Shown here one piece after another: positions 1 to 7,968 of a stretch of DNA of 64,000 nucleotides. Position 1 is the stretch's first letter. Each line of letters opens with the position of its first letter. This DNA comes from Phytopseudomonas dryadis (GTDB lineage: Bacteria > Pseudomonadota > Gammaproteobacteria > Pseudomonadales > Pseudomonadaceae), in NCBI RefSeq assembly GCF_004327355.1, contig NZ_QJUM01000033.1:1-64000 (forward strand). The letters run 5' to 3'. Below the pieces are notes generated by a model that saw only the letters and a program-made list of their open reading frames with translations, made no database searches and was not told where the DNA came from. The translations under genes were made by a program, and so were the position numbers.

Positions 1-69
1 ATGCAGTTGGAGGCTTTCGAGGCGGTCAGCGATAATCCGCAGGCCAAGCTGTCGGCCGTGATCAACTAA
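1..69 (+). CDS. Possible 3' end of an upstream plus-strand gene
   Basis: An open frame runs from the window edge to a TAA at 67-69. It reads 22 residues that begin with an in-frame ATG at position 1 and end in LSAVIN. Since it starts exactly at the edge, it may be the tail of a longer gene whose body lies outside the window. No family can be recognised from so short a piece. Confidence 0.25.
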   Translation: MQLEAFEAVSDNPQAKLSAVIN

Positions 70-125
70 ACGGCAAACTCAAGTGGCCGAAGCCATGATG
101 AGTTACACCACTTCCAGGGGCACGA

Positions 126-320
126 TCACTGGTTTGTCCTGTGTCGCTGCCGTATTGCCGGTCTGTGCTCCTCTGGCGCATTACTCGCAACATCGGCGGC
201 CCGCGCGGTATCTGCCGTTGCGTCCAGGGCGTGGGTACCGCGTGCGGCTTTGCCCAGTGCTCCTGCACCTTTCGCTGCCGCGCTAGCGACGATGAACCGC
301 AGTGCAATACGCTGGAGGGC
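126..320 (-). pseudogene. Remnant of a PAAR-like nuclease effector gene
   Basis: The minus strand from about 293 down to 186 reads AAAKGAGALGKAARGTHALD and then a TADTARAADV tail. This is nearly the same as the central alanine-rich segment of the intact effector at about 2,300-2,410 (AAAKGAGTLGKAARGTRALD and the same tail). Similarity stops abruptly on both sides; the frame runs on to a TGA at 126-128 with unrelated residues. There is no start codon, N-terminal PAAR-like part or nuclease domain. It is best read as the scar of a second, displaced copy of the effector gene. Confidence 0.7.
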
Positions 321-479
321 TCGTTTTCTACGGTAGGATGAATGACGAGCTATCAGCGGCCTGCGGGATCACCTCTCTAAGGTCTGCTCTCGCGCTTACG
401 CGGAACCACATGCGGCGTCCAATGGTGGTACTGCAGGTATGCCAAGCTGCCATTGTTCCCTGCCAGGGCTGGAGGGTTT

Positions 480-660
480 GTTCTGGATAGATCTAGGTTG
501 GGCGGTCGCGCAGCAAGTTTGCCAGTTTTATCGCGATCATAGCTGTCGAGCGCGTAGACATGCTCTCAGTCGGCTAGGCGGGTGATCAGTGATGGCAGCG
601 CGTATGCTCATCCAGAGCGCTGACGGCTTCCAGTTCTTGTGGGCTGATGCGATGGGTCAT
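480..660 (-). pseudogene. Broken small gene, possibly DUF2750 family
   Basis: From an ATG at 660 that overlaps the stop of the upstream gene (ATGA), the minus strand reads MTHRISPQELEAVSALDEHT and hits TGA at 586-588. Moving one frame, it continues SLITRLAD, a stop, then EHVYALDSYDRDKTGKLAARPP. The combined pattern (start, ELEAVLAL-like, ITRLADWEHVYAL-like) resembles the beginning of DUF2750 proteins, from memory. A frameshift and an internal stop show that it is dead. The ATGA junction suggests it was once co-translated with the DUF6000-like gene. Confidence 0.4.
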
Positions 661-1274
661 GGCATGGCTAGATTGTCGAGATGAGTCATGTAGCCCTCGA
701 AGTGGTCGATGGCCTGATCCAGGTGCCAGCCCGGCTTATCGGCGATGAACGCCAACCAGGCCGGCATATGGGCGGTGAGCCGATCACTGCCCTGGCGGCG
801 ATCCAGATAGGCGAGGGCGGCCATGGCGTACTGCTGGTCGAAATACAGTTGCGGTTGGCCCAGGTAGTGATCGAGGTAACTGTCCAGGTAGCCCGCTGCA
901 CCTGGCGTGGCGAAGCGAGCCAGGGCGATGCAGTAGGCGAAGCCGGTGTAGCACAGGTCGCTGCGCAGCAGTAGCCGACCGATCAGCGATTCCAGTTGCG
1001 GGCAGGGGATGACGGCGGCGAGGTGGGCGCCAACGTTGCGCGGGCGCCAGTCGAAATGCTCCAGCAGGTGCCGGGCCAGTTGTTCGTCCGCCTCGCCGAG
1101 CTGCCGGGCCAGATGCTCGCGTGCCTTTGCCGTATGCAGACCGAAGTACAGCGGTACCACCCAGCGTTCACGCAACGAATCCTCCAGCGGCTCGCGGCGA
1201 CACGGTACCTCGAGCCCGGCAAAGGGACTGTCATGCCTGACGGTGGCGCCGGCGATATGATCGTCCAGGCTCAT
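657..1274 (-). CDS. DUF6000-like protein, possible orphan immunity protein
   Basis: A 205-residue soluble protein with no signal peptide or membrane span. Features visible are a central segment rich in alpha-helix-forming residues, a WRPRNVGAHLAA block, RSDLCYTGFAYCIALARF, and a YLDSYLDHYLGQPQLYFDQQ block; this pattern recalls the DUF6000 family (from memory, no catalytic motif known to me). It lies 47 bp downstream of the nuclease immunity gene on the same strand and upstream of a broken small gene. Genes in such positions at T6SS effector loci are often spare immunity genes, but nothing in the sequence proves that role. Family call moderate, function unknown. Confidence 0.55.
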   Translation of the reverse strand: MSLDDHIAGATVRHDSPFAGLEVPCRREPLEDSLRERWVVPLYFGLHTAKAREHLARQLGEADEQLARHLLEHFDWRPRNVGAHLAAVIPCPQLESLIGRLLLRSDLCYTGFAYCIALARFATPGAAGYLDSYLDHYLGQPQLYFDQQYAMAALAYLDRRQGSDRLTAHMPAWLAFIADKPGWHLDQAIDHFEGYMTHLDNLAMP

Positions 1275-1321
1275 GGGCTTCGCCTTGTTTTCATATAACC
1301 GACGTCATCTCCTGGGTAACC

Positions 1322-1738
1322 CTAGTCCTTCGGCTGAGCCGGAATACGGTCTTGCAGTTCCGGGCGCGGGTAGGTGCGAAATTCGTCGGCCCATTTATCC
1401 GCAGAGGGAATGATCTCGAACGACGGCAATTCGTCGTAGATGAAATCGAATCTGAAGTTGCCATCTGGAGTGAGGGTGAACGTTGCGGTGTACCAGGCAT
1501 GGCCGTTCTCGTGGAGGGCCGCCATCTTGGGGCGCAGTTCGCGGAACGCGTCGCTGACTTCATCTTCGACGACGAACGACACTGTTTTTCCGTCACTGCG
1601 CAGATAGTGACCGGTCTCCGAAAAAAAACGGGTAATGGCCAGGAACGAATAGATAGCGCTTATCCAACCTTCGTCCGGCAGCTTGTCGTGCACGCCTTGG
1701 GCGATGGTTTGCTGCAACTGCTGAATTTCGGGCGTCAT
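1322..1738 (-). CDS. Candidate nuclease immunity protein, YezG/DUF600-like
   Basis: A 138-residue cytoplasmic protein (no signal peptide). The C-terminal half has the order FRFDFIYDELPSFEI then DKWADEFRTYPR, which resembles YezG/DUF600 immunity proteins that neutralise NucA-like nuclease toxins. Its ATG at 1738 lies one base after the stop codon (1740-1742) of the nuclease effector, so the two are almost certainly co-translated in the usual toxin-then-antidote order. Base composition is less GC-rich than the T6SS core genes, as expected for an exchanged cassette. Immunity role is inferred from position and family resemblance. Confidence 0.7.
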   Translation of the reverse strand: MTPEIQQLQQTIAQGVHDKLPDEGWISAIYSFLAITRFFSETGHYLRSDGKTVSFVVEDEVSDAFRELRPKMAALHENGHAWYTATFTLTPDGNFRFDFIYDELPSFEIIPSADKWADEFRTYPRPELQDRIPAQPKD

Positions 1739-1739
1739 T

Positions 1740-3518
1740 TCAGTGACCTGTAGGGTTTATGATCGTGTGCTTAGACGTAGTGCCGCCGATGGTCTCGGTA
1801 ATCCTGAACTCACTGGCTCGCAAGCTTCCGTCGGTATATATGGGCTTGATATTAACATGCACGTCTTTGCCGGCCGCCAGCTCACTGGCCCAGCGCTTCT
1901 CCATCTGCCCCCACTCACCTGCGTGATAGTTGTTGATGTCCTTGTGCATGGGGGTCAGGTTGCCTTTGCCGCCGTGCCCGCCGAACTGTGAGCCGATGAG
2001 GTGTCCGCCTTGGTCATCAGCTATGCGACCGTCATTCTTGCCAACAGTGCGTTGAGCATACTCGTTGCGTTCGGCCTTCTTCAGTGACAGCTTGCCCTCA
2101 ACGGAACTGATACGGCCTTCGGCGTCCGTGGTGTATTTGTAGCCGTTGAGCTCATAGCTGTCGTTGGGCTTGAGCCTTCGTTTCCTGATCTGTACGCCCT
2201 GCCTGGCGCTGTCTGATGCTTTGCCCGCGTCCGATGTGACATCGGCTGCTCGCGCCGTATCGGTGGTGGCGCTTGCGGCCTTACCGGCGTCCGCCGCGAC
2301 ATCGGCGGCCCTCGCGGTATCTGCCGTTGCATCCAGGGCTCGCGTACCGCGCGCCGCCTTGCCCAGTGTGCCGGCGCCCTTGGCGGCCGCGCCAACGGGG
2401 ATGAACATCGACAGCACCGAGCCGCCGGTCTGTGCATCGCTGGTCAGCTCGAACAAATCCCCGGCGTAGCCCGCGTTCATCATCTGGCTGGCCTGGCTGG
2501 CCAGTTCGTTGGCCTTGGTCAGGTCGCCGGCCTGGTGGGCGGCAAGGGCGGCCTTTTCCATAGCATGTGCGCGCAGTGCGATAGGGGGGATGCCCGCCGC
2601 CGAGCTGTATTTGCTGGCCATCACGCCGAGGTTCCAGAGATCTGTAGGCAGGTTGCCAATGCCCTTGAGTACACCAACGCCGGTATCCAGCGGATCGTCG
2701 GCACTGGCGCCGGCGATGCGCTGGGCGCTGCTCCAGGCGCCGGAGCCGAAGTCCTTGGTCTTTTGCCACAGCGAGCGTTCGTCGGCTTCGGCGTCGAGCA
2801 GGGCCTGCAGCTCCGGGTTGGCTTCCTGGGCCGGTTCTTCGGCCTGGGTGTCTGCGCTGCGCTGGGTGGTGACGACTTTGCCGGGGGCGCCGCCGATGCC
2901 GGCGCCATTGCAATTGACCAGGCAGGTACTGTCCTGGCGTACCAGGGGAATGCCATTGACCTTGACGTCGTTCTGGCCGCTGAGGAACCTGACGTAGCCA
3001 CCGCCCAGGGATGTGCCGGCGACCACGTGGGATCCGGCGTCGCCCTGCACGCCCTTGTGCAGGTCGCCGACCCGGTAGACCGGTACGCCCTGGGCCTTCA
3101 CGTCCGGCGAGGACTGGGTCTGGTTGCCGAGGGTGGCGAAGCTGTCGAAGGGCACCACGGCATTGCCGACCTTGCAGAAGTCCGGCACCGAACAGATGGC
3201 TTTCCACTCATGGCTGTCGTTGGCGGCGTGGCGGGCGTTACCCCACAGATCCCGCCCATCTTCCATCGGCTCCGATTCGGCCAGTTCGCCTTCCTTGTAG
3301 GTTCCGTCCTCGAAGCGCTGTTTGACTTCGCGCGCGGTCTCGTCGAAGAAATCCCGGTCGTTGTCCCAAAGATGCCCGTCCGCCGCGAACAATCGATCCG
3401 CGTTGTCGATGGCTTGCTGAGCCTGGGCGAGGCTGTCGATGCCGTAATCGCTGCGGAATATGTCGGCATTGCTTCCTGGGGTGACGACGATGGTGTCCAG
3501 AACGATGACATCATCCAT
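1740..3518 (-). CDS. T6SS effector: PAAR-like (DUF4150) protein with C-terminal nuclease
   Basis: 592 residues from the ATG at 3518; a longer frame reaches 3590 but this ATG overlaps the adaptor's stop by 8 bp. Residues about 115-205 form a DUF4150/PAAR-like block (CKVGNAVVPFDSFATLGNQ ... GIPLVRQDSTCLVNCNG) that should cap the VgrG spike. A middle region follows with a hydrophobic stretch (VLSMFIPVGAAAKG) and repeated TARAADV units. The end carries an Endonuclea_NS_2-type nuclease core with GGHLIGSQFGG at about 504-514 (probable catalytic His506) and NLTPMHKDINNY. It is probably a DNase delivered to the target cytoplasm. It is flanked by a DUF2169 adaptor upstream and a YezG-like immunity gene downstream. 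The repeat region is duplicated as a relic near position 190-290. Confidence 0.85.
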   Translation of the reverse strand: MDDVIVLDTIVVTPGSNADIFRSDYGIDSLAQAQQAIDNADRLFAADGHLWDNDRDFFDETAREVKQRFEDGTYKEGELAESEPMEDGRDLWGNARHAANDSHEWKAICSVPDFCKVGNAVVPFDSFATLGNQTQSSPDVKAQGVPVYRVGDLHKGVQGDAGSHVVAGTSLGGGYVRFLSGQNDVKVNGIPLVRQDSTCLVNCNGAGIGGAPGKVVTTQRSADTQAEEPAQEANPELQALLDAEADERSLWQKTKDFGSGAWSSAQRIAGASADDPLDTGVGVLKGIGNLPTDLWNLGVMASKYSSAAGIPPIALRAHAMEKAALAAHQAGDLTKANELASQASQMMNAGYAGDLFELTSDAQTGGSVLSMFIPVGAAAKGAGTLGKAARGTRALDATADTARAADVAADAGKAASATTDTARAADVTSDAGKASDSARQGVQIRKRRLKPNDSYELNGYKYTTDAEGRISSVEGKLSLKKAERNEYAQRTVGKNDGRIADDQGGHLIGSQFGGHGGKGNLTPMHKDINNYHAGEWGQMEKRWASELAAGKDVHVNIKPIYTDGSLRASEFRITETIGGTTSKHTIINPTGH

Positions 3519-4620
3519 GGGGCGCCACCTCGCGGAAGGGCACATCCAGCGTACCGATTGCCAATCGCCGCAACGGCTCGTCACGCTCAAAGGTGCCGCG
3601 CCAGAGCAGCGAGACCTGGCGCGTATCCAGGTCGATGGCCACGGTATCGAGCACCAGCGGCCCCTGCCGGGTACGGCCGCGAAACGGGGTCAGCGAAGCC
3701 AGCGCCAGTACCCCGGGCAGGCGGAAATGCGTCAGGCCCTCGGGCAGCATGCCGAGCAGGGAGATGAACTCGTCGCCGGCCAGGTAGCCTGGCAGGATGA
3801 GGTCGGGCGGCGCGGCCTGGTAGAAGCGCTCGTCGAAATCCTCCGGCAGTAACGGATAGCGCTCGCTCTGCCAGTGTTTGTCGTAGGTGCCGGCATGCTG
3901 GAGGCGTGGCTGACTCCAGCGCGCCAGGGGCGCGAAGCCTTGTGCCGGCAGATCGTCATGGGGGCTGGTGATCGGCGCCTGGGGGTCTTCGATCTGCGGG
4001 GCCGGCAGCTCGCGTACACCCTCCAGCCATTGGCGGATCTGCTGCCGAGCCTCGGGCGACACGGCTTGCAGATCAGCCTCCCCGGGTAGCCAGCCGCACC
4101 CGGCAGGATTGTCGGGGTTGTATACCCGTTCCACCTGGCCCTGTGGGTTCGCCATCACGCTGTAGCAGCCGCCGAAGGCGTAACGGTAATCGAGTGGCAC
4201 CTGGTTGGTGGGCTCGGCGTTGCTCAGTTGCCAGTCCTGTCCATGGCGTTCGAAGCGGCGCGGGCCATGCAATTGCAACAGCTTGCGCTGCGTGCCGACC
4301 CGGATGCCGGCGAGCCAGCCGGGCCTGGCCACGCCGCCCTCGCTGTGCGCGGTACCCGTGACGTAGACGTCGCTGGCCGGTTTGAACAGGCTCAGGTCGC
4401 CTTCGCGGCGTAGCACGCTTTGCAGGGGATTGGCTTCGGGATGGCCATCGTACTCATCGGCGTAAACGATGGGCGCCTGGACGTCGGCCCGCGGCAGTGG
4501 ACGATAGTCGCCGGTCAGCGCGAAGGTGCCGCGCAGCACCAGCACGTCGTAAACGATGCCGCCTGGACCGGTCTTCTCGAACCAGACATGGGGGAAGCCG
4601 CTGCGGTTATCGATCTGCAC
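3511..4620 (-). CDS. DUF2169 T6SS effector adaptor
   Basis: A 369-residue DUF2169 protein. DUF2169 proteins act as chaperones or adaptors that load PAAR/DUF4150-containing effectors onto VgrG. The N-terminus (NRSGFPHVWFEKTGPGG, then VLRGTFAL and the YADEYDGHPEANPL block) and the YRYAFGGC motif are typical. Its stop at 3511-3513 overlaps the start of the DUF4150 nuclease gene, and it follows the vgrG/lipoprotein pair, giving the spike-adaptor-effector order. No signal peptide, so it acts in the cytoplasm. Confidence 0.9.
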   Translation of the reverse strand: MQIDNRSGFPHVWFEKTGPGGIVYDVLVLRGTFALTGDYRPLPRADVQAPIVYADEYDGHPEANPLQSVLRREGDLSLFKPASDVYVTGTAHSEGGVARPGWLAGIRVGTQRKLLQLHGPRRFERHGQDWQLSNAEPTNQVPLDYRYAFGGCYSVMANPQGQVERVYNPDNPAGCGWLPGEADLQAVSPEARQQIRQWLEGVRELPAPQIEDPQAPITSPHDDLPAQGFAPLARWSQPRLQHAGTYDKHWQSERYPLLPEDFDERFYQAAPPDLILPGYLAGDEFISLLGMLPEGLTHFRLPGVLALASLTPFRGRTRQGPLVLDTVAIDLDTRQVSLLWRGTFERDEPLRRLAIGTLDVPFREVAPHG

Positions 4621-4644
4621 CGTATGTCCGTCGTTCGCTTGGAT

Positions 4645-5220
4645 TCACTGCTGAGGCGGCGTGCCGGGCGTGGGCCGCTGCACCGGGGATATCGACACGC
4701 TGTGCAGGCATTCCGGGTTGTTCTGCTTGAAGGCGAAGCGCAACTGGCCCCAGGGTTGGGCACTTTCCCAGACGCTGGATTCGTTCAGCGAGCGTCCTCG
4801 GGGCGCCGTGACCAGGCGCAGGGAACCATACCGGGCTTCGATCTCGTCGCGGCCGATGCAGGCTCCGCTCAGGAACAGGCCGACGCTACTTCTGGGGTTG
4901 GCCTGCTCCTGGCTGAGCAGGGTGAAGCCGGTCTGGGCGATGCGTACGTTGTCCTGCAGCGCCACTTCGCCGCCAACCCAGCGGGTGCGGTGGGCGTCCT
5001 GCTTGTCGAGCAGCAGGGGGCTGCCCAGGGTTTGCTCAACCTTGTCCGGGCTCAAGGGCGCTTGCTGCGCCAGTCGCTCGATGGCTTGCCAGAGGCTGAA
5101 AGGGGCTTGCTTCATCTGTTCGCTCTCGTTGACTGTGGAACAGGCTGCGGTGCTCGCCAGGAGTACGCAGGCACACAACCTGAAAAAGGGCCGCTCACTC
5201 GGAGCCGACGTTATCGTCAT
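4645..5220 (-). CDS. Lipoprotein overlapping vgrG, candidate periplasmic immunity protein
   Basis: 191 residues from the ATG at 5220, inside a longer frame whose upstream part is only vgrG read out of frame. The N-terminus has a hydrophobic signal with lipobox (LLASTAAC), so the mature protein should be lipid-anchored in the periplasm. No family recognised; the mature part is hydrophilic, with one cysteine near residue 125 and one near 175. The start overlaps the end of vgrG by 26 bp, which implies translational coupling. As the VgrG tail is a putative metalloprotease, a periplasmic partner encoded in overlap is a good immunity candidate. This role is inference. Confidence 0.65.
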   Translation of the reverse strand: MTITSAPSERPFFRLCACVLLASTAACSTVNESEQMKQAPFSLWQAIERLAQQAPLSPDKVEQTLGSPLLLDKQDAHRTRWVGGEVALQDNVRIAQTGFTLLSQEQANPRSSVGLFLSGACIGRDEIEARYGSLRLVTAPRGRSLNESSVWESAQPWGQLRFAFKQNNPECLHSVSISPVQRPTPGTPPQQ

Positions 5221-7933
5221 ACCAGCCGCCGTAGTAGTCGTTGTAATCGACGAACTGGCCATCGACCTTGACCGAGGACGTTTCACTGCCCCATACCCGG
5301 CCGATGCTCTGGCGTGCCGCGTCCGCGTTGTCGTTGGCGATGAACTGGTCGTAGGCAGCGTTGTAAGCCGCGTGGTTGGCAGCACTGCCGTTGATGCCGA
5401 TATCCGGGCCACCATTGGCGAGTATCTCCCGCTGTACCTTGATGTTGTTCAGTACCGCCGCGCCTTCGTCTTCCAGCGCGCCACCGACATAGGCCGCCCT
5501 GGAGGACAGATCCGCCGCGTAGGGGTAGGTGGCATGGCCGACCTCATGGGCCAGCACCTGGGCGACGGTGGCCGGGTCGCTCTGTAGGTCGCCATCGATG
5601 ACGATCTTGCTCACGTCCCCTTCCTGCAGTGCATAGGTGCCTTCTCCGGCGGGGCCATACTCGATATCCCAGCCTTCTGCCTTGAGCTGGCGCAGATCGT
5701 CCTGCAGGGAAGGCGATTGCGCCGCGATGCGATCCACGGCGCTGCCCAGGCCGGTGGCCACGGCAGCCGGCGTATCGCTCGCCGCGGGCGTCGTGCTCCT
5801 CAGCGTGGCGCTGTCCTGGGCCTCGGCGCCCGGGCGCTTGTCGTTACCCTGGGCCACCGGCGGCGCTTGCGAGCCCTGGCCCCGCAGTACGCCGGCGACC
5901 ACCCCGAGAGCGCCGACCTGGGTGGCCGGATCGATCTTGCCGCTATGTTCGGGCGCCGGTTGTGCCGTACCCGAGTTGAGCAGGATGTCGGATGGGGCAT
6001 CGACGTGCAGGTATTCCTGTGCCTTGAAGTGGATGTCCTTGGCGCTGAGGTAGATGGCATCCGGCGTCAGGGTCAGCTGGGAGCTGCCGACCTTGAGTTC
6101 GATCTTGTCCCCGGCCGAGATGGCCCAGGTCTTGCCGACGAAATCGGTGCGGTTCAGGCCCACCGCCGAGAACATGGCCATGCCGACGTTACGGTTGTAG
6201 CCCAGGCCGACGTTGGTCATCTTGGCCATGCCGATGCTCTCGACCTTGAAGCGGCCGATGTTGACCGTCTTGTTGTGGCCAATGCTGTAGCGTTCGTTGC
6301 GGGCGATTTTCTTGGTGCGGTTGGCGCCGACATCGACTGTCTCGTTGCGGCCGATGGACTTGCTGCGGTCGCGGCCGATGGCATGGGTCTCGTCCAGCTC
6401 GACGACGATGTCCTGGTTGCGCTCGGCATGGATGTACAACTGCTCTTCGCCCTTCTTGTCCTCCATGCGGATTTCATTGAACTGCGCTGGCGTACCGCCC
6501 TTGCTCGAGCGGCTCTTGACGCCGCTCTGGGTGGCATTGGCGGGCAGGTCGTAGGGCACGGTCTGCTCGGCGTTGTAGACGCGGCCGGTGATGATCGGCC
6601 GGTCGGGATCGCCCTCGAGGAAGCTGACGATGACTTCCTGGCCGATGCGCGGGATCTGGATCGAGCCCCAGTTCTTGCCGGCCCAGTTCTGCGACACGCG
6701 GATCCAGCAGGAGCTGTTCTCGTTGGACTGGTCGTGGCGATCCCAGTAGAAGTGCACCTTGACCCGGCCGAACTGATCCGTCCAGATTTCCTCACCCTTG
6801 GGGCCGACCACCATGGCGGTCTGCGGTCCCTGCACGATCGGTTGCACGGTCAGTGGCAGCGGGCGGAATACCTGGCTGGCGTCGATGCAGTCGAGGCGAC
6901 TGTCGAACTGCAGCGGCTCGTCGCTGGTATTGTTCTCGAAGGATTCCTGGACGATCTGGTAGTCGGCGCTGACCGTCAGGTACTCGCGATTCTGATCGGC
7001 TCGTGGGTAGCCGGTCATGTTGAACAGGTGGCCGGAACCGATTCCCCGCGCGTTGCTGCGCAAATGGATGCGTTCGTACTGGGTATGGATGGCCTCGATG
7101 CGATTGCGCGCATACTGCTCGCCGTCCTTGCTCTGCACGTACTCGCCCGGGTAATCGAACAGCGGGTGTCCGGCGTTGCTATGGGGGCGCGAGACGATCG
7201 AGCGCACTTCCAGGCGCGCGCTGGGGCGCTGAAAGTCGTAATCGTTGAGTTCCAGCGAGCCTGGCTGCACTTCATGATTCAGGTGCCAGTCGTAGATGTG
7301 GTCGCGCTCGCGCATCTGATCTTCAAGGGGGAAGTAGGGCACGCTGGCATAGCCAGGGGCGGCCCGATGGGCGCCATAGGCGTCGCACAGCACCAGCACG
7401 TGACGGGCCTGCTCGTGGCGGAAGTAGTAGTAGATACCCTCCTGTTCGAGCAGCCGGCTGATGAAGTCCAGGCTGGTTTCGCGGTACTGCACGCAGTACT
7501 CCCACTCGCGGTAGGAGCGGCTGAGGGCGTCTTCGAAGTCGGAGAAACCGAGGTCGCGGAACACCTGCTTGACGATATCGGGCACGGTCTTGTTCTGGAA
7601 GATGCGACAGTCGGAGGTGCGCGACAGCAGCCACAGCCAGGGCTTGAGGCTGACCCGGTAACTGGCGAACTGGCCGTTGCCTGCCGCCTGGCTGCAGCGG
7701 GCAGCGATGCCGTGGAAATAGCGGTCGCTGCCGTCGGCCAGTTGCAAGGTAAGCCCCATCGGCTTGCCCAGCAGGGCATCGAGTGGCAGCGCATGATCCT
7801 CGGAGATCAGCGCCAACTCATAGGCAAAGGGACGGCTGAGCTCGTCCCGGCCTTCCATCCTGCGCAGCACCAGAGCGTCACCACCCAGCGGGCTGGTGAT
7901 GACGGCCATGCGTGCATTTTGAGTAATTGCCAT
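5195..7933 (-). CDS. vgrG: VgrG spike protein with C-terminal zinc metallopeptidase domain
   Basis: 912 residues. The first ~650 are a normal VgrG/TssI: gp27-like part, gp5 OB-fold (GRVKVHFYWDRHDQSNENSS, IPRIGQEVIVSFLEGDPDRP), then a beta-helix of short repeats (SIGRNETVDVGANRTKKIAR). About 260 residues follow: a low-complexity Ala/Pro/Ser linker and a domain with HEVGH at 796-800 and EDEGAA about 20 residues later as the possible third zinc ligand. VgrG2b of P. aeruginosa is a known spike with an HExxH metallopeptidase tail, so this is an 'evolved' VgrG. The last 26 bp overlap a lipoprotein gene. It lies 35 bp downstream of clpV, as vgrG1 does in HSI-I. Confidence 0.95.
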   Translation of the reverse strand: MAITQNARMAVITSPLGGDALVLRRMEGRDELSRPFAYELALISEDHALPLDALLGKPMGLTLQLADGSDRYFHGIAARCSQAAGNGQFASYRVSLKPWLWLLSRTSDCRIFQNKTVPDIVKQVFRDLGFSDFEDALSRSYREWEYCVQYRETSLDFISRLLEQEGIYYYFRHEQARHVLVLCDAYGAHRAAPGYASVPYFPLEDQMRERDHIYDWHLNHEVQPGSLELNDYDFQRPSARLEVRSIVSRPHSNAGHPLFDYPGEYVQSKDGEQYARNRIEAIHTQYERIHLRSNARGIGSGHLFNMTGYPRADQNREYLTVSADYQIVQESFENNTSDEPLQFDSRLDCIDASQVFRPLPLTVQPIVQGPQTAMVVGPKGEEIWTDQFGRVKVHFYWDRHDQSNENSSCWIRVSQNWAGKNWGSIQIPRIGQEVIVSFLEGDPDRPIITGRVYNAEQTVPYDLPANATQSGVKSRSSKGGTPAQFNEIRMEDKKGEEQLYIHAERNQDIVVELDETHAIGRDRSKSIGRNETVDVGANRTKKIARNERYSIGHNKTVNIGRFKVESIGMAKMTNVGLGYNRNVGMAMFSAVGLNRTDFVGKTWAISAGDKIELKVGSSQLTLTPDAIYLSAKDIHFKAQEYLHVDAPSDILLNSGTAQPAPEHSGKIDPATQVGALGVVAGVLRGQGSQAPPVAQGNDKRPGAEAQDSATLRSTTPAASDTPAAVATGLGSAVDRIAAQSPSLQDDLRQLKAEGWDIEYGPAGEGTYALQEGDVSKIVIDGDLQSDPATVAQVLAHEVGHATYPYAADLSSRAAYVGGALEDEGAAVLNNIKVQREILANGGPDIGINGSAANHAAYNAAYDQFIANDNADAARQSIGRVWGSETSSVKVDGQFVDYNDYYGGWYDDNVGSE

Positions 7934-7968
7934 CTAGCGTCCTCAGGCGCGGCGGGCGTCGCTGACGC

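Noticed and set aside
62..307. 81-codon minus-strand frame as a real gene
   Set aside because: It reads the effector relic in the wrong frame; the homologous frame is another one and lacks a start.
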